A DNA stretch of 64,000 nucleotides from Klebsiella africana. GTDB taxonomy: Bacteria > Pseudomonadota > Gammaproteobacteria > Enterobacterales > Enterobacteriaceae. The notes beneath the pieces were generated by a model that worked only from the letters and a program-made list of their open reading frames with translations, searched no databases and was not told the origin of the DNA. Every line of letters starts with the position of its first letter. Position 1 is the stretch's first letter. Position numbers and translations under genes: made by a program. Of the stretch, positions 1 to 11,110 are shown one piece after another. The stretch spans positions 4,464,001-4,528,000 of the forward strand of contig NZ_CP084874.1 of NCBI RefSeq assembly GCF_020526085.1. Direction: 5' to 3'.

Positions 1-741
1 CAGCGTCGATTTACCGCTCGACTCGCCGCCGAGGATCGCCACCGTCCGCACAAAGAACGGTTTCACTTCCGTCGGAATATATTCCCAATAGCGGAACGGG
101 TTCTCGCGGATCTGCCCGCCGCTAATATTCATAAAGGTCCGCTTAGGATCGATTAGCACCGTCTCGATCCCCAGATGCTCAAGGTACTGCGGCGCATCGG
201 CCTCTTCCGAGGTGTAGATCCGGTTCGGCTCGATCCCTTTTTCGCTCATAAAAGCGCGGATCCCATGGCTCCAGACGTCCCAGCCGTGCGGATAGGGCTC
301 CATCCCCTCTTCATTAAAGGCGTGGATGCGAATATTTTTCTGATATTTAAAGGTCTGCAGCAGCCAGCGCAGGCGGTCAGGCACCGTCGGCTGTTGCGAC
401 ATGGCGCTCTCTTCGAACAGCTCGCGGTCACGGGTATCGTCATAGCCCATAATGATATGCAGCTCATCGACCTGGCTACAGGCGCGCTGTATCAGATAGA
501 TATGCCCGGTATGCAGCGGGTAAAACTTACCAAACACCACGCCGACGCTTTTCTGCCGGCGGGGAAACTCCAGCCCGAGGAAACGATGCAGCGCTTCAAG
601 CTTCTGCGCGCTCGGGCTTTTGATTTTGGCATTCAGCAGCTGGCTGAGATACCCCTTGGTCATTCCGCTGGCTTCCGCCACCTGCTGCAGGGTACAGCCT
701 TTCTGCTTAATGGCGCTTTTTAAATAGTCAAATGACGACAT
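1..741 (-). CDS. nadR: NadR, NMN adenylyltransferase / ribosylnicotinamide kinase / nad repressor (3' end outside window)
   Basis: Trifunctional NAD regulator: represses NAD synthesis genes, adenylylates NMN and phosphorylates nicotinamide riboside. The start at 741 reads MSSFDYLKSAIKQKG, followed by an N-terminal helix-turn-helix (about residues 5-55, TLQQVAEASGMTKGYLSQLL). The nucleotidyltransferase motif VGVVFGKFYPLHTGH follows. The visible part ends at residue 247 inside the kinase Walker A loop (GGESSGKSTL), so the kinase domain lies beyond the left edge. A GGAG ribosome site sits just upstream. It is the last gene of a serB-radA-nadR run with a 21-bp gap to radA. Confidence 0.95.
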   Translation of the reverse strand, partial: MSSFDYLKSAIKQKGCTLQQVAEASGMTKGYLSQLLNAKIKSPSAQKLEALHRFLGLEFPRRQKSVGVVFGKFYPLHTGHIYLIQRACSQVDELHIIMGYDDTRDRELFEESAMSQQPTVPDRLRWLLQTFKYQKNIRIHAFNEEGMEPYPHGWDVWSHGIRAFMSEKGIEPNRIYTSEEADAPQYLEHLGIETVLIDPKRTFMNISGGQIRENPFRYWEYIPTEVKPFFVRTVAILGGESSGKSTL

Positions 742-762
742 CGCTAATCTCCTTTTAACTTA

Positions 763-2145
763 TTATAAGTCGTCAAAAACGCTTAGCGCGTCTGAAAGCT
801 TTTTCACACCAAAGATTTGCATCCCTTCCGGCACTTTTTTCGGCACATTGGCCGCCGGGACGATGGCGCGGCGGAAGCCATGCTTCGCCGCTTCCGAAAT
901 ACGCTCCTGACCGCTCGGCACCGGGCGAATTTCGCCGGCCAGTCCCACTTCGCCAAAGACCACCAGATCCTGCGGTAGCGGGCGATCGCGCAGACTGGAA
1001 ACCATCGCCAGCAGCAGCGCCAGGTCGGCGCTGGTTTCCGTGACCTTCACCCCGCCGACCACATTGACGAAGACGTCCTGATCGGCCATCTGCAGGCCGC
1101 CGTGGCGATGCAGCACCGCCAGCAGGATCGCCAGACGGTTCTGTTCCAGCCCCACCGCCACGCGGCGCGGATTGGACATCATCGAGTGATCCACCAGCGC
1201 CTGGATCTCCACCAGCAGCGGACGAGTCCCTTCCCAAACCACCATCACCGAACTGCCGGAGGTGATTTCATCTCCGCGGCTGAGGAAGATAGCGGATGGG
1301 TTGCTGACTTCGCGCAGGCCCTGCTCGGTCATGGCGAAAACGCCGAGTTCGTTGACCGCGCCAAAGCGGTTTTTATGGCTGCGCAACGTGCGGAAGCGGG
1401 AATCGGCATCCCCGTCCAATAACACCGAGCAGTCGATACAGTGCTCCAGCACCTTCGGACCGGCCAGCGAACCGTCTTTGGTGACGTGGCCGACCATCAC
1501 AATCGCCACGCCGCGAGTTTTAGCAAAGCGCGTCAGATAGGCCGCGGTTTCACGTACCTGGGCGACGCTGCCCGGCGACGACTGCACGTCGGCCATATGC
1601 ATCACCTGAATGGAGTCGATCACCATCAGCTGCGGCTTTTCTTCATCGGCAATCTGACAGATCTGCTCAATGCTGGTTTCTGAGAGCATGTTCAGGTTAG
1701 CCGTTGGCAACCCAAGACGATGGGCGCGCATCGCCACCTGCTGCAGGGACTCCTCCCCGGTGACGTACAGCGTTTTCATCCCCTCCGCCAGTTTGCAGAG
1801 GGTTTGCAGCAGCAGCGTCGATTTGCCCGCGCCGGGGTTGCCGCCAATCAGGATCGCGCTGCCCGGCACTACGCCGCCGCCCAGCACGCGGTCAAACTCT
1901 TTAAAGCCGGTGGAAAAGCGCGGCAGCGCCTCCAGGCTGATATCTGACAGCTTCTGCACCTTCGACACGCCGGCGTTACCGGCATAGCCTGAAAGACGCT
2001 CGTTTCTCGCCACCTGCGGCGACGCGGCGATGCGCATCTCGGTGATGGTGTTCCATGCATGGCAGGCGCTGCACTGCCCCTGCCAGCGCGGATAATCCGC
2101 ACCACATTCATTACAGACAAATGCGCGTTTTGGAGCTTTCGCCAC
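763..2145 (-). CDS. radA: RadA (Sms), DNA repair and recombination branch-migration ATPase
   Basis: RecA-like helicase that processes recombination intermediates. The 460 residues equal the usual length. Four zinc-binding cysteines are at 11, 14, 25 and 28. Walker A (GGNPGAGKST) spans about 101-110, and the RadA-specific KNRFG motif lies near residue 257. The C-terminal part is the Lon-protease-like domain without its catalytic dyad. The gene sits 9 bp downstream of serB and just upstream of nadR, the same arrangement as in E. coli, so co-transcription is likely. Confidence 0.97.
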   Translation of the reverse strand: MAKAPKRAFVCNECGADYPRWQGQCSACHAWNTITEMRIAASPQVARNERLSGYAGNAGVSKVQKLSDISLEALPRFSTGFKEFDRVLGGGVVPGSAILIGGNPGAGKSTLLLQTLCKLAEGMKTLYVTGEESLQQVAMRAHRLGLPTANLNMLSETSIEQICQIADEEKPQLMVIDSIQVMHMADVQSSPGSVAQVRETAAYLTRFAKTRGVAIVMVGHVTKDGSLAGPKVLEHCIDCSVLLDGDADSRFRTLRSHKNRFGAVNELGVFAMTEQGLREVSNPSAIFLSRGDEITSGSSVMVVWEGTRPLLVEIQALVDHSMMSNPRRVAVGLEQNRLAILLAVLHRHGGLQMADQDVFVNVVGGVKVTETSADLALLLAMVSSLRDRPLPQDLVVFGEVGLAGEIRPVPSGQERISEAAKHGFRRAIVPAANVPKKVPEGMQIFGVKKLSDALSVFDDL

Positions 2146-2154
2146 GTTTACCTC

Positions 2155-3126
2155 TTACTTTTGGTTCATGCTGCCCGAGAGAATACAGAATACCCCCATC
2201 AGGTCAGCGTGGCGGATACTCACTTCCGCCTGTTCATTCACTTTGGGCTTCGCATGATACGCGATGCCAAGCCCGGCAGCCTTAATCATCGGCAGGTCGT
2301 TGGCGCCATCGCCGATGGCTACGGTCTGCGCCGTTGGGATCTCATACTTTTCCGCCAGCTTGCGCAGCGTATTGGCTTTATATTTCGCATCGACGATATC
2401 GCCGAGCACGTTGCCGGTAAGCTTGCCGTCGCGGATCTCCAGTTCGTTGGCGAATACCGCGTCGAGATGCAGCTTGTCGCGCAGATACTCGGCGAAGAAG
2501 GTGAAGCCTCCGGAGGCGATGGCCACTTTCCAGCCCAGCGTTTCCAGCTTCAGCACCAGTTGAGTCAGCCCCGGCATCAGCGGCAGCGCATCGCGAACCT
2601 GCAGCAAAATACTGGCATCCGCATCTTTCAGCGTCGCCACGCGCTGGCGCAGGCTGGCGGTGAAGTCCAGCTCCCCGCGCATCGCCCGCTCGGTCACTTC
2701 CGAAACCAGCTCGCCGGTGCCAGCCAGTTTCGCGATCTCATCGATGCATTCGATCTGAATCGCCGTGGAGTCCATATCCATCACCAGTAGCCCGGGGGTG
2801 CGCAGATGGGGAATTTTACCCAATGGCGCGACGTCCAGCCCCGCTTCATGCGCCAGTCGCGTCGCACGTGGGGTAAGCGAACCGGCCAAACGGATCACCT
2901 GGTAATCCTCGACCACCCAGGAGGCGACGATCACTAAGGCGGCGCCCAGCTCGCGCTGCCACGCCGTCAGCCGGCGTTTATCCAGCCCCCGTCCGTACAG
3001 CAGCCAACCGCTGCGACCGGCGTGATAATCCAGCGGCATGACCTCGTCACCGCTCAGGGAAAGCGGCAAACCAGGCCACAGGGAAACGTCTTCAGGCAGG
3101 TCGCACCAGGTCAAACTGTTAGGCAT
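2155..3126 (-). CDS. serB: SerB, phosphoserine phosphatase
   Basis: Last step of L-serine biosynthesis: dephosphorylates O-phospho-L-serine in the cytosol. HAD-superfamily motifs are clear: nucleophile loop VMDMDSTAIQ, motif II IASGGF, and the acidic motif GDGANDLPM. I chose the ATG at 3126 (MPNSLTWCDLPED, 323 aa). A GGAG lies about 7 bp before it and the length matches the family (about 322). An upstream ATG at 3147 would add seven residues unlike known homologues. First gene of the serB-radA-nadR run, divergent from ytjB. Confidence 0.96.
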   Translation of the reverse strand: MPNSLTWCDLPEDVSLWPGLPLSLSGDEVMPLDYHAGRSGWLLYGRGLDKRRLTAWQRELGAALVIVASWVVEDYQVIRLAGSLTPRATRLAHEAGLDVAPLGKIPHLRTPGLLVMDMDSTAIQIECIDEIAKLAGTGELVSEVTERAMRGELDFTASLRQRVATLKDADASILLQVRDALPLMPGLTQLVLKLETLGWKVAIASGGFTFFAEYLRDKLHLDAVFANELEIRDGKLTGNVLGDIVDAKYKANTLRKLAEKYEIPTAQTVAIGDGANDLPMIKAAGLGIAYHAKPKVNEQAEVSIRHADLMGVFCILSGSMNQK

Positions 3127-3230
3127 TACGGCTCCACATCTCTTCATTCAGGCGAGGAAAATAACGCATGAGGCTACCTTGTAACCAGCGCTTCTGGCAA
3201 CATTAAGCTGCAAATTTTCAAAGGTGGAAT

Positions 3231-3878
3231 ATGGTTCGCGCAAAACTGAAATTCCGGCTGCATCGTGCGGTCATTGTCCTTATCTGTCTCGCCCTGCTCG
3301 TCGCACTGATGCAGGGCGCCTCGTGGTTCAGTCAGAACAGTCAGAAACAACGCAATCCGCAGCTGGAAGAGCTGGCTCGCACGCTGGCGCAGCAGGTGGT
3401 ATTGAATCTCGCACCGTTGATGCGCAGTGAAACACCGGACGAGAAGCGCATCCATCAGCTGTTGACGCAACTGACCCATAATAGCCGCGTCCTGGACGCC
3501 GGCGTTTATGACGAACAGGGTGACCTGGTGACGCGGTCGGGCGAAAGCGTCGAGGTGCGCGACCGGCTGGCGCTGGATGGTAAAAAAGCCGGCGGCTACT
3601 TCAACCAGCAGATTGTCGAGCCGGTGCCGGGAAAAAACGGTCCGCTAGGCTATCTGCGTCTGACCCTCGATACCCATACTCTGGCGACTGAGGCGAAGCA
3701 GGTGGATAATACCACCAATATCTTACGCCTGATGCTGTTGCTGTCATTAGCCATCGGCGTGGTGCTGACCCGCACGCTGCTGCAGGGTAAACGCACCCGC
3801 TGGCAGCAATCGCCCTTCCTGCTCACCGCCAACAAGCCGGTTGAGGATGAAGATGATGAAAAGAAAGGAAATCTATAA
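3231..3878 (+). CDS. ytjB: YtjB (Smp), membrane protein of unknown function
   Basis: A 215-residue inner-membrane protein with two hydrophobic segments, about residues 13-32 and 160-180, flanking a periplasmic region of about 125 residues. The C-terminus is short, cytoplasmic and acidic (EDEDDEKKG). It matches E. coli YtjB/Smp in length and position next to serB; the biochemical role is unknown. Its TAA overlaps the lplA ATG by one base, so the two are translationally linked. The 104-bp gap to serB must hold divergent promoters, but no clear -35/-10 pair stands out. Confidence 0.9.
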   Translation: MVRAKLKFRLHRAVIVLICLALLVALMQGASWFSQNSQKQRNPQLEELARTLAQQVVLNLAPLMRSETPDEKRIHQLLTQLTHNSRVLDAGVYDEQGDLVTRSGESVEVRDRLALDGKKAGGYFNQQIVEPVPGKNGPLGYLRLTLDTHTLATEAKQVDNTTNILRLMLLLSLAIGVVLTRTLLQGKRTRWQQSPFLLTANKPVEDEDDEKKGNL

Positions 3879-4894
3879 TGTCCACATTGCGCCTCCTGCT
3901 CTCTGACTCTTACGACCCGTGGTTCAACCTGGCGGTCGAAGAGTGTATATTCCGCCAGATGCCCGCTACCCAGCGGGTGCTGTTCCTGTGGCGCAATGCC
4001 GATACCGTGGTCATCGGCCGCGCACAGAACCCGTGGAAGGAGTGTAATACCCGCCGCATGGAGGAAGATCACGTGCGGCTGGCCCGTCGCAGCAGCGGCG
4101 GCGGCGCGGTGTTCCACGACCTCGGCAATACCTGCTTTACCTTTATGGCAGGCAAACCGGAGTACGACAAAACCGTCTCCACCGCTATCGTGCTGGCGGC
4201 GCTTAATTCACTCGGCGTAACCGCCGAAGCCTCCGGGCGCAACGATCTGGTGGTCAAAACCGACAGCGGCGACCGCAAAGTCTCCGGTTCCGCCTATCGC
4301 GAAACCATGGACCGTGGTTTTCACCACGGCACCCTGCTGCTGAATGCCGATTTAAGCCGTCTCGCCAACTACCTCAACCCGGACCAGAAAAAGCTGCAGG
4401 CTAAAGGCATTACCTCGGTGCGCGGGCGGGTAGCGAACCTGGTTGAGCTGCTGCCGGGCATTACCCATCAGCAAGTTTGCGAGGCGATCCAGGAGGCATT
4501 CTTCAGCCATTACGGCGAACGGGTAGACGCCGAGGTGATCTCCCCGGACAACACGCCGGATCTTCCCAATTTTGCTGAGACCTTCGCCCGTCAGAGCAGC
4601 TGGGAGTGGAACTTCGGCCAGGCGCCGGCCTTCTCTCATCTGCTGGACGAGCGCTTCCCCTGGGGCGGCGTCGAGCTGCATTTTGACGTTGAGAAAGGGC
4701 ATATCACCCGCGCGCAGGCCTTTACCGATAGCCTGAACCCGGCGCCGCTGGAGGCGCTGGCGGCTCGTTTAGTTGGCTGTCAGTATCGGGCGGAAGTATT
4801 ACAACAGCAGTGCGAGGCGCTGGTCGGCGATTTCCCGGAGCAGCAAGCGGAACTGAGAGAACTGTCGGCGTGGATTGCCGGCGCGGTGCGCTGA
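3878..4894 (+). CDS. lplA: LplA, lipoate-protein ligase A
   Basis: Attaches scavenged lipoate to the lipoyl domains of 2-oxoacid dehydrogenases and GcvH via lipoyl-AMP. Its 338 residues equal E. coli LplA. The lipoate-binding motif [12 protein letters not shown] is at about 70-81, and the adenylate-binding lysine region [11 protein letters not shown] lies near 137-147. The C-terminal accessory domain is complete. It follows ytjB with a one-base overlap and ends at a hairpin shared with the converging deo operon. Confidence 0.96.
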   Translation: MSTLRLLLSDSYDPWFNLAVEECIFRQMPATQRVLFLWRNADTVVIGRAQNPWKECNTRRMEEDHVRLARRSSGGGAVFHDLGNTCFTFMAGKPEYDKTVSTAIVLAALNSLGVTAEASGRNDLVVKTDSGDRKVSGSAYRETMDRGFHHGTLLLNADLSRLANYLNPDQKKLQAKGITSVRGRVANLVELLPGITHQQVCEAIQEAFFSHYGERVDAEVISPDNTPDLPNFAETFARQSSWEWNFGQAPAFSHLLDERFPWGGVELHFDVEKGHITRAQAFTDSLNPAPLEALAARLVGCQYRAEVLQQQCEALVGDFPEQQAELRELSAWIAGAVR

Positions 4895-4901
4895 TAAAAA
4901 A

Positions 4902-4921
4902 GCCCGCTGCGCTTAGCGGGC
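4902..4921. terminator. Hairpin terminator between lplA and deoD
   Basis: Stem GCCCGCT / AGCGGGC (7 bp, 6-nt loop). On the minus strand it is followed by six T residues (plus-strand AAAAAA at 4896-4901), a good intrinsic terminator for deoD. In the plus direction it follows the lplA stop but lacks a clear T run. Confidence 0.75.
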
Positions 4922-4932
4922 CTGGAAAACCG

Positions 4933-4964
4933 TAGGCCGGGTCAGGCGAAGCCGCCACCCGGCA
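4933..4964. repeat. REP (PU) palindrome downstream of deoD
   Basis: Imperfect palindrome of the enterobacterial REP type, with arms TAGGCCGGGT and ACCCGGCA, between lplA and deoD. The same core recurs at 5721-5789, 8420-8497 and 63552-63628. Confidence 0.75.
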
Positions 4965-4973
4965 CAACAGCTC

Positions 4974-5693
4974 TTACTCTTTATCGCCCAGCAGTACCGA
5001 TTCCAGCGCGATTTTGATCATGTCGTTGAACGTGGTCTGACGCTCCGCAGCAGTGGTCTGCTCGTGGGTACGGATGTGGTCGGAGACGGTGCAGATGGTC
5101 AGCGCTTTCGCGCCGAACTCCGCCGCCACGCCATAGATACCCGCCGCTTCCATTTCCACGCCCAGAATGCCGTATTTTTCCATCACGTCAAACATGGACG
5201 GGTCCGGCGTATAGAACAGGTCTGCGGAGAAAATGTTGCCGACGCGCGCGTCAACGCCCAGCGCTTTCGCCGCGTCTACCGCATTACGCACCATGCCGAA
5301 ATCGGCAATCGCCGCGAAATCATGGTCTTTGAAACGCAGACGGTTCACTTTAGAGTCGGTGCACGCGCCCATGCCGATCACCACGTCACGCAGTTTGACA
5401 TCTTCCCGCACCGCGCCGCAGGAGCCCACGCGGATGATTTTCTTCACGCCGAAATCGGTGATCAGCTCTTTGGTGTAGATAGAGCAGGACGGGATACCCA
5501 TCCCGTGGCCCATCACGGAGATTTTGCGGCCTTTATAGGTACCGGTGAAGCCCAGCATGCCGCGCACGTTGTTCACTTCACGCACGTCTTCAAGGAAGGT
5601 TTCTGCAATGTGCTTGGCGCGCAGCGGGTCGCCCGGCATCAAAACGACGTCAGCGAAATCGCCCATTTCTGCGTTAATGTGAGGAGTTGCCAT
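4974..5693 (-). CDS. deoD: DeoD, purine nucleoside phosphorylase
   Basis: Reversible phosphorolysis of purine (deoxy)ribonucleosides to free base plus (deoxy)ribose-1-phosphate, as a hexamer. The 239 residues equal E. coli DeoD. Seen in the sequence: GSCGAVR phosphate-binding loop, [10 protein letters not shown], and [14 protein letters not shown] with the catalytic Asp of the SD pair. It is the last gene of deoCABD and is separated from deoB by a double REP element. Confidence 0.97.
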   Translation of the reverse strand: MATPHINAEMGDFADVVLMPGDPLRAKHIAETFLEDVREVNNVRGMLGFTGTYKGRKISVMGHGMGIPSCSIYTKELITDFGVKKIIRVGSCGAVREDVKLRDVVIGMGACTDSKVNRLRFKDHDFAAIADFGMVRNAVDAAKALGVDARVGNIFSADLFYTPDPSMFDVMEKYGILGVEMEAAGIYGVAAEFGAKALTICTVSDHIRTHEQTTAAERQTTFNDMIKIALESVLLGDKE

Positions 5694-5720
5694 CTTCAGT
5701 TCCTTTTACATTGTTGTTTT

Positions 5721-5789
5721 TGCCGGGTGGCGGCTACGCCTTACCCAGCCTACAAACCGTAGGCCCGGATCGCTGTGCGCCACCGGGCA
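5721..5789. repeat. BIME: two REP palindromes between deoB and deoD
   Basis: Two convergent PU units, 5721-5754 (starting TGCCGGGTGGCGGCTACGCC) and 5760-5789 (ending CACCGGGCA), lie inside the deo operon. Intra-operonic BIMEs of this kind can stabilise upstream mRNA or bind gyrase/IHF; which applies here is not visible. Confidence 0.75.
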
Positions 5790-5795
5790 ATGACC

Positions 5796-7055
<1,260 letters not shown>

Positions 7056-7071
7056 TCAGATCAGTATATCG

Positions 7072-8394
7072 CTATTCAGTGATACGGCGATAGACTGTCG
7101 GTGTAATTTCCGGGGCTTTATCGTCCAGTTTAATGGCCGCTTTGACCGCTTTCGCGGCCTCCTGCCAGCTGTTCTCGTCTTTGGCATGGATCACCGCCAG
7201 CGGACGCTGTCCGTCGACGCGGTCACCCAGACGCGCCATATCGGTAAAGCCAACGCTATAGTCAATGGTGTCTGATGCCTGACGGCGGCCGCCGCCCATA
7301 GAAACCACTGCCATGCCCAGCGCGCGAGTATCCATCGCGCTGATAAAACCTTCGGTATCAGCATAGACTGCTTTGCTCAGCATCGCCGTCGGCAGATAAT
7401 GATCATAATTCTCGACAAAGTCGCTCGGCCCTTTCTGCGCCGCGACCATACGGCCAAAGACTTCCGCCGCTTTACCGTTATCCAGCACCGCCTGCAGCTT
7501 AGCGCGCGCCTCGGCATCGTCTGCCGCCAGCTTGCCGGAGATCAGCATTTCCACACACAGCGCCATTGTCACATCGAACAGGCGCGGGTTGCGGTATTCG
7601 CCGGTCAGGAACTGCACCGCTTCGCGAACTTCAACGGCGTTGCCGGCGCTGGAGGCCAGCACCTGATTCATATCGGTCAGCAGCGCGGTGGTGCGCACGC
7701 CGGCGCCGTTGGCGACACCCACGATCGCTTCGGCCAGCGCGGCAGAGAGTTCATAAGTCGGCATAAACGCGCCGCTGCCGACTTTGACGTCCATCACCAG
7801 CGCATCCAGCCCTTCCGCCAGCTTCTTCGCCAGAATCGAGGCGGTAATCAGCGGGATGGAGTCCACCGTCGCGGTAATATCGCGGGTGGCATAGAAACGT
7901 TTGTCGGCCGGGGCGAGGGAGCTGGTCTGCCCGATAATCGCCACGCCAACATCTTTAATAATCTCGCGGAAGCGGTTGTCGTCCGGGAAGATATCGAAGC
8001 CCGGGATCGCTTCCAGTTTGTCCAGTGTACCGCCGGTATGGCCGAGGCCGCGGCCGGAGATCATTGGTACATAACCACCGCAGGCAGCCACCATTGGCCC
8101 CAGCATCAGCGACGTGACATCCCCAACGCCGCCGGTAGAGTGTTTATCGACGATCGGCCCGTTAAGGTTGAGGCTTTTCCAGTCCAGAACGGTACCGGAA
8201 TCCCGCATCGCCATGGTCAGCGAAACGCGCTCCGACATAGACATATCGTGGAAGAAGATGGTCATCGCCAGCGCGGCGATCTGCCCTTCGGAGATAGTAT
8301 TGTCGCGAATGCCGTTGATGAAAAAGCGGATCTCTTCATCGCTTAATGCCTGACCATCACGTTTTTTACGAATAATTTCTTGTGCGAGAAACAC
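7072..8394 (-). CDS. deoA: DeoA, thymidine phosphorylase
   Basis: Phosphorolysis of thymidine and deoxyuridine to base plus deoxyribose-1-phosphate. The signature KHSTGGVGD and the phosphate-binding loop [15 protein letters not shown] are present. I chose the GTG at 8394 ([15 protein letters not shown]). It gives exactly 440 aa, the E. coli length, and has GGAGG 5 bp upstream. The ATG at 8460 lies inside a REP element and would add a non-conserved leader. Second gene of deoCABD. Confidence 0.95.
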   Translation of the reverse strand: MFLAQEIIRKKRDGQALSDEEIRFFINGIRDNTISEGQIAALAMTIFFHDMSMSERVSLTMAMRDSGTVLDWKSLNLNGPIVDKHSTGGVGDVTSLMLGPMVAACGGYVPMISGRGLGHTGGTLDKLEAIPGFDIFPDDNRFREIIKDVGVAIIGQTSSLAPADKRFYATRDITATVDSIPLITASILAKKLAEGLDALVMDVKVGSGAFMPTYELSAALAEAIVGVANGAGVRTTALLTDMNQVLASSAGNAVEVREAVQFLTGEYRNPRLFDVTMALCVEMLISGKLAADDAEARAKLQAVLDNGKAAEVFGRMVAAQKGPSDFVENYDHYLPTAMLSKAVYADTEGFISAMDTRALGMAVVSMGGGRRQASDTIDYSVGFTDMARLGDRVDGQRPLAVIHAKDENSWQEAAKAVKAAIKLDDKAPEITPTVYRRITE

Positions 8395-8419
8395 GGTAAC
8401 CTCCCAAAGAGAATAAATT

Positions 8420-8497
8420 ACCGGATGACGGCGCGAGTGCCTTATCCGGCCTACAGGCATCCATTCGTAGGCCGGATAAGCGCAGCGCCATCCGGCA
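8420..8497. repeat. BIME: two REP palindromes between deoC and deoA
   Basis: PU 8420-8455 (ACCGGATGACGGCGCGAGTG core) and PU 8467-8497 (GTAGGCCGGATAAGCGCAGC core) face each other across a short spacer. The second is nearly identical to 63598-63628 near hpaH. Confidence 0.8.
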
Positions 8498-8507
8498 AAT
8501 CAAGGGA

Positions 8508-9287
8508 TTAGTAGCTGCTGGCGCTCTTGCCGTCGCCGTGACCCAGGGCTTTCAACAGGCTAGCCAGCAGACTGGATGCGCCAAAACGGTAGTGACGGGC
8601 ATCGGCCCAGTCGGCACCGAACAGTTCATCAGCGATCGCCAGGAACTGCTGCGCATCTTCCGCGCTGCGCACGCCGCCTGCCGGTTTAAAGCCAACGGTT
8701 TTCTCAACGCCCATATCGCGGATCACTTCCATCATGATGCGAGCGCTTTCAGGCGTGGCATTTACCGGCACTTTACCGGTCGAGGTTTTGATGAAATCGG
8801 CCCCGGCTTTGATAGAGATTTCAGACGCTTTACGGATCAGCGCTTCTTCTTTCAGCTCACCGGTTTCGATGATCACTTTCAGCAGCACGTTGGCCGCTGC
8901 ACAAGCCTCTTTACAGGCTTTCACCAGCTCGAAACCGACCTGCTCATTACCGGCAATCAGCGCGCGGTACGGGAAGACTACGTCCACTTCGTCAGCGCCG
9001 TAAGCGATCGCCGCGCGAGTTTCCGCCAGTGCGATGTCGATATCGTCATTCCCGTGCGGGAAGTTGGTGACCGTGGCGATGCGAATATCCGGCGTCCCCT
9101 GCTCATTCAGCGTTTTACGGGCGATCGGGATGAAGCGCGGGTAGATGCAGACCGCCGCGGTGTTACCCACCGGGGTTTTCGCCTGATGACACAGGGCAAT
9201 GACTTTCTCATTGGTGTCGTCGTCATTCAGGGTGGTCAGGTCCATCAGTTTTAACGCGCGCAGGCTGCTTGCTTTTAAATCAGTCAT
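8508..9287 (-). CDS. deoC: DeoC, deoxyribose-phosphate aldolase
   Basis: Cleaves 2-deoxyribose 5-phosphate to glyceraldehyde 3-phosphate and acetaldehyde. The 259 residues equal E. coli DeoC. The Schiff-base lysine is K167 ([10 protein letters not shown]) and the proton-relay lysine is K201 (GFKPAGGVR). It is the first gene of deoCABD, behind the conserved deo control region at 9341-9533. Confidence 0.97.
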   Translation of the reverse strand: MTDLKASSLRALKLMDLTTLNDDDTNEKVIALCHQAKTPVGNTAAVCIYPRFIPIARKTLNEQGTPDIRIATVTNFPHGNDDIDIALAETRAAIAYGADEVDVVFPYRALIAGNEQVGFELVKACKEACAAANVLLKVIIETGELKEEALIRKASEISIKAGADFIKTSTGKVPVNATPESARIMMEVIRDMGVEKTVGFKPAGGVRSAEDAQQFLAIADELFGADWADARHYRFGASSLLASLLKALGHGDGKSASSY

Positions 9288-9340
9288 TTCATACTCCGCC
9301 GGCGCAGTGCCGGTTCAATAGTTTGTTCACCTTGCGAGTC

Positions 9341-9356
9341 TGTTACTATTGTAACA
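9341..9356 (-). promoter_or_regulatory. deoP2 promoter -10 within a DeoR operator-like palindrome
   Basis: TGTTACTATTGTAACA is a 16-bp palindrome close to the known DeoR operator (TGTTAGAATTCTAACA). On the minus strand it contains TACAAT, a good -10 hexamer (9348-9353). A start near 9341 would put the downstream CRP-like site at about -41, as known for E. coli deoP2. Confidence 0.75.
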
Positions 9357-9373
9357 TTCACTCGCCGTTACAC

Positions 9374-9389
9374 TTCGACATTCATCACA
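9374..9389 (-). promoter_or_regulatory. CRP-like site 1 of deoP2
   Basis: Minus-strand TGTGATGAATGTCGAA fits TGTGA-N6-TCACA at 8 of 10 positions. Its centre is about 41 bp upstream of the inferred deoP2 start. Family knowledge: CRP at -41 and -93 with CytR between them controls deoP2. Confidence 0.7.
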
Positions 9390-9426
9390 GTTAATGAAAA
9401 CTAATTACTAATTTGCATTACTGTAA

Positions 9427-9442
9427 CGTGATTAAAATCACA
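9427..9442 (-). promoter_or_regulatory. CRP-like site 2 of deoP2
   Basis: CGTGATTAAAATCACA has intact GTGA and TCAC half sites with a 6-bp spacer. Its centre lies 53 bp from site 1, matching the E. coli -41/-93 spacing, which leaves room for CytR between the two CRP dimers. Confidence 0.72.
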
Positions 9443-9517
9443 AATTATTACTCAATACCGCAGCAATTATCGTCAGTCCCCTCTTAAGCATAATCGATAC
9501 CATGCCGCCGATGGAGG

Positions 9518-9533
9518 TGTGATAATTCTAACA
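9518..9533 (-). promoter_or_regulatory. deoP1-associated DeoR operator-like palindrome
   Basis: TGTGATAATTCTAACA matches the DeoR operator at 14 of 16 positions. On the minus strand it contains TAGAAT, a likely deoP1 -10. It lies about 177 bp upstream of the deoP2 operator, so two-site DeoR looping is plausible. The rest of 9288-9703 shows no gene. Confidence 0.65.
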
Positions 9534-9666
9534 CACAATAACAGATTCACTCGATACCGTGGCGCACATTTTGCCCATTTTACGGGAAACAAAAACGCTA
9601 CAACTTGAAATGTATGCTATTTTTCAAAAAAGAGAGTGGTGATGGAATTATCACATTTACAGCAAC

Positions 9667-9690
9667 ACCAGCGGCACGGAGGCCGCTGGT
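9667..9690. terminator. Hairpin downstream of the CNT transporter gene
   Basis: A perfect 9-bp stem (ACCAGCGGC / GCCGCTGGT) with a 6-nt loop starts 14 bp after the transporter stop on the minus strand. No strong T run follows, so it may be a weak terminator or an mRNA 3' end shield before the deo promoters. Confidence 0.5.
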
Positions 9691-9703
9691 TCAGGAGACA
9701 GGC

Positions 9704-10981
9704 TTACAGGGCGAGGAACACCCCGGCGATGGTGGCGCTCATCAGGTTGGACAGCGTCCCCGCCGCTACCGCACGTAGCCCAAGCTGAGCGATATCTTGC
9801 CGCCGGTTGGGCGCCATCCCCCCAAGTCCGCCAATCAGAATGGCGATTGATGACAGATTGGCAAAGCCGCACAGCGCGAAAGAGATAATGGCTTTAGTGT
9901 GATCTGAAATCACCTGCAGCCCGGCCGCCGCTACTTCCGCATCCGCCTTCAGGTATTCGCCAAAGTTCATATAAGCGACGAACTCGTTAATGATCAGCTT
10001 CTGGCCAATAAACGACCCGGCCACCGTGGCTTCGTGCCACGGCACGCCAATTACCCACGCCAGCGGTGAGAAGACCCAGCCGAGGATCATCTGCAGCGAC
10101 AGATCCGGATGGTTAAACCAGCCGCCGACGCCGGAAAGAATCCCGTTCAGCAGGGCGATCAGCGCAATAAACGCCAGCAGCATCGCACCGACGTTGAGCG
10201 CCAGCTGCATACCAGACGCGGCGCCGGAGGCAGCGGCGTCCAGCACGTTGGCCGGTTTATCCGCGTCAGCGCTTTGGCTGTCATGGGCCGGGTTATCGTC
10301 GGGTTTTTCCGTTTCCGGTACGATAATTTTGGCAAACAGCAGGCCTCCCGGCGCCGCCATAAACGACGCGGCAATAAGGTACTCCAGCGGAACGCCCATC
10401 TGCGCATAGCCCGCCAGTACCGAGCCCGCCACCGAGGCCAGGCCGCCGCACATGACCGCAAACAGCTCCGAGCGAGTCATGGTGGCGATATAAGGACGCA
10501 CCACCAGCGGCGCTTCGGTCTGGCCAACAAAGATGTTCGCTGTAGCCGATAGCGATTCAGTACGCGAGGTCTTCAGCACTGCCCGCAGCGCGCCGCCGAG
10601 AATACGAATCACCAGCTGCATAATGCCCAGGTAGTAAAGCACAGCAATCAGCGACGAGAAGAAGACGATCACCGGCAGCACCCGCAGGGCAAAAACGAAG
10701 CCGCCGCCGCCAAACACCTCGAACATTTTATCGGAGACCAATCCGCCGAAAATAAAACTGATCCCTTCATTGCCGTAGGCAATAACGCTGGCGACGCCGT
10801 TCGACATCGCTAACAGCGCCGAGCGCCCGGCCGGTACATACAATATCAACGCGCCGATTCCCACCTGGATTATCCAGGCGCCGAGCACGGTGCGCAGGTT
10901 AATGGCTTTTCGGTTATTGGAGAGCAGCACAGCAATGGCCAACAGCACCACCATGCCGATAAGTCCCATGAGGATTTGCAT
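9704..10981 (-). CDS. Concentrative nucleoside transporter (NupC/NupX-type CNT family)
   Basis: A 425-residue polytopic inner-membrane protein with many hydrophobic segments. Family signatures include [36 protein letters not shown], split here by position: about residues 77-86 and 90-112. Also present are [29 protein letters not shown] and the C-terminal EFVAYMNF and [11 protein letters not shown], all diagnostic of CNT proton- or sodium-nucleoside symporters. It resembles E. coli NupX/PsuT more than NupC. It lies directly upstream of the deo operon in the same direction, where E. coli K-12 has yjjW-yjjI. The context suggests uptake of deoxyribonucleosides for DeoA, DeoD and DeoC; exact substrate unknown. 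Confidence 0.88.
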   Translation of the reverse strand: MQILMGLIGMVVLLAIAVLLSNNRKAINLRTVLGAWIIQVGIGALILYVPAGRSALLAMSNGVASVIAYGNEGISFIFGGLVSDKMFEVFGGGGFVFALRVLPVIVFFSSLIAVLYYLGIMQLVIRILGGALRAVLKTSRTESLSATANIFVGQTEAPLVVRPYIATMTRSELFAVMCGGLASVAGSVLAGYAQMGVPLEYLIAASFMAAPGGLLFAKIIVPETEKPDDNPAHDSQSADADKPANVLDAAASGAASGMQLALNVGAMLLAFIALIALLNGILSGVGGWFNHPDLSLQMILGWVFSPLAWVIGVPWHEATVAGSFIGQKLIINEFVAYMNFGEYLKADAEVAAAGLQVISDHTKAIISFALCGFANLSSIAILIGGLGGMAPNRRQDIAQLGLRAVAAGTLSNLMSATIAGVFLAL

Positions 10982-11110
10982 ACAGATTCCCTGTGTTTCG
11001 ATAGTCCAGTACTAACGGCGTGATTATATCGGCCTGAAACTATCCTGCCCGTCTGGCTTCACACATTTTAAGCAAATCAATGAGATGGAAGGACGATAAT
11101 GAGAATTCGA

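Noticed and set aside
7399..8346. Long plus-strand open frame opposite deoA (315 codons)
   Set aside because: Antisense shadow of deoA with biased composition and no recognisable domain.
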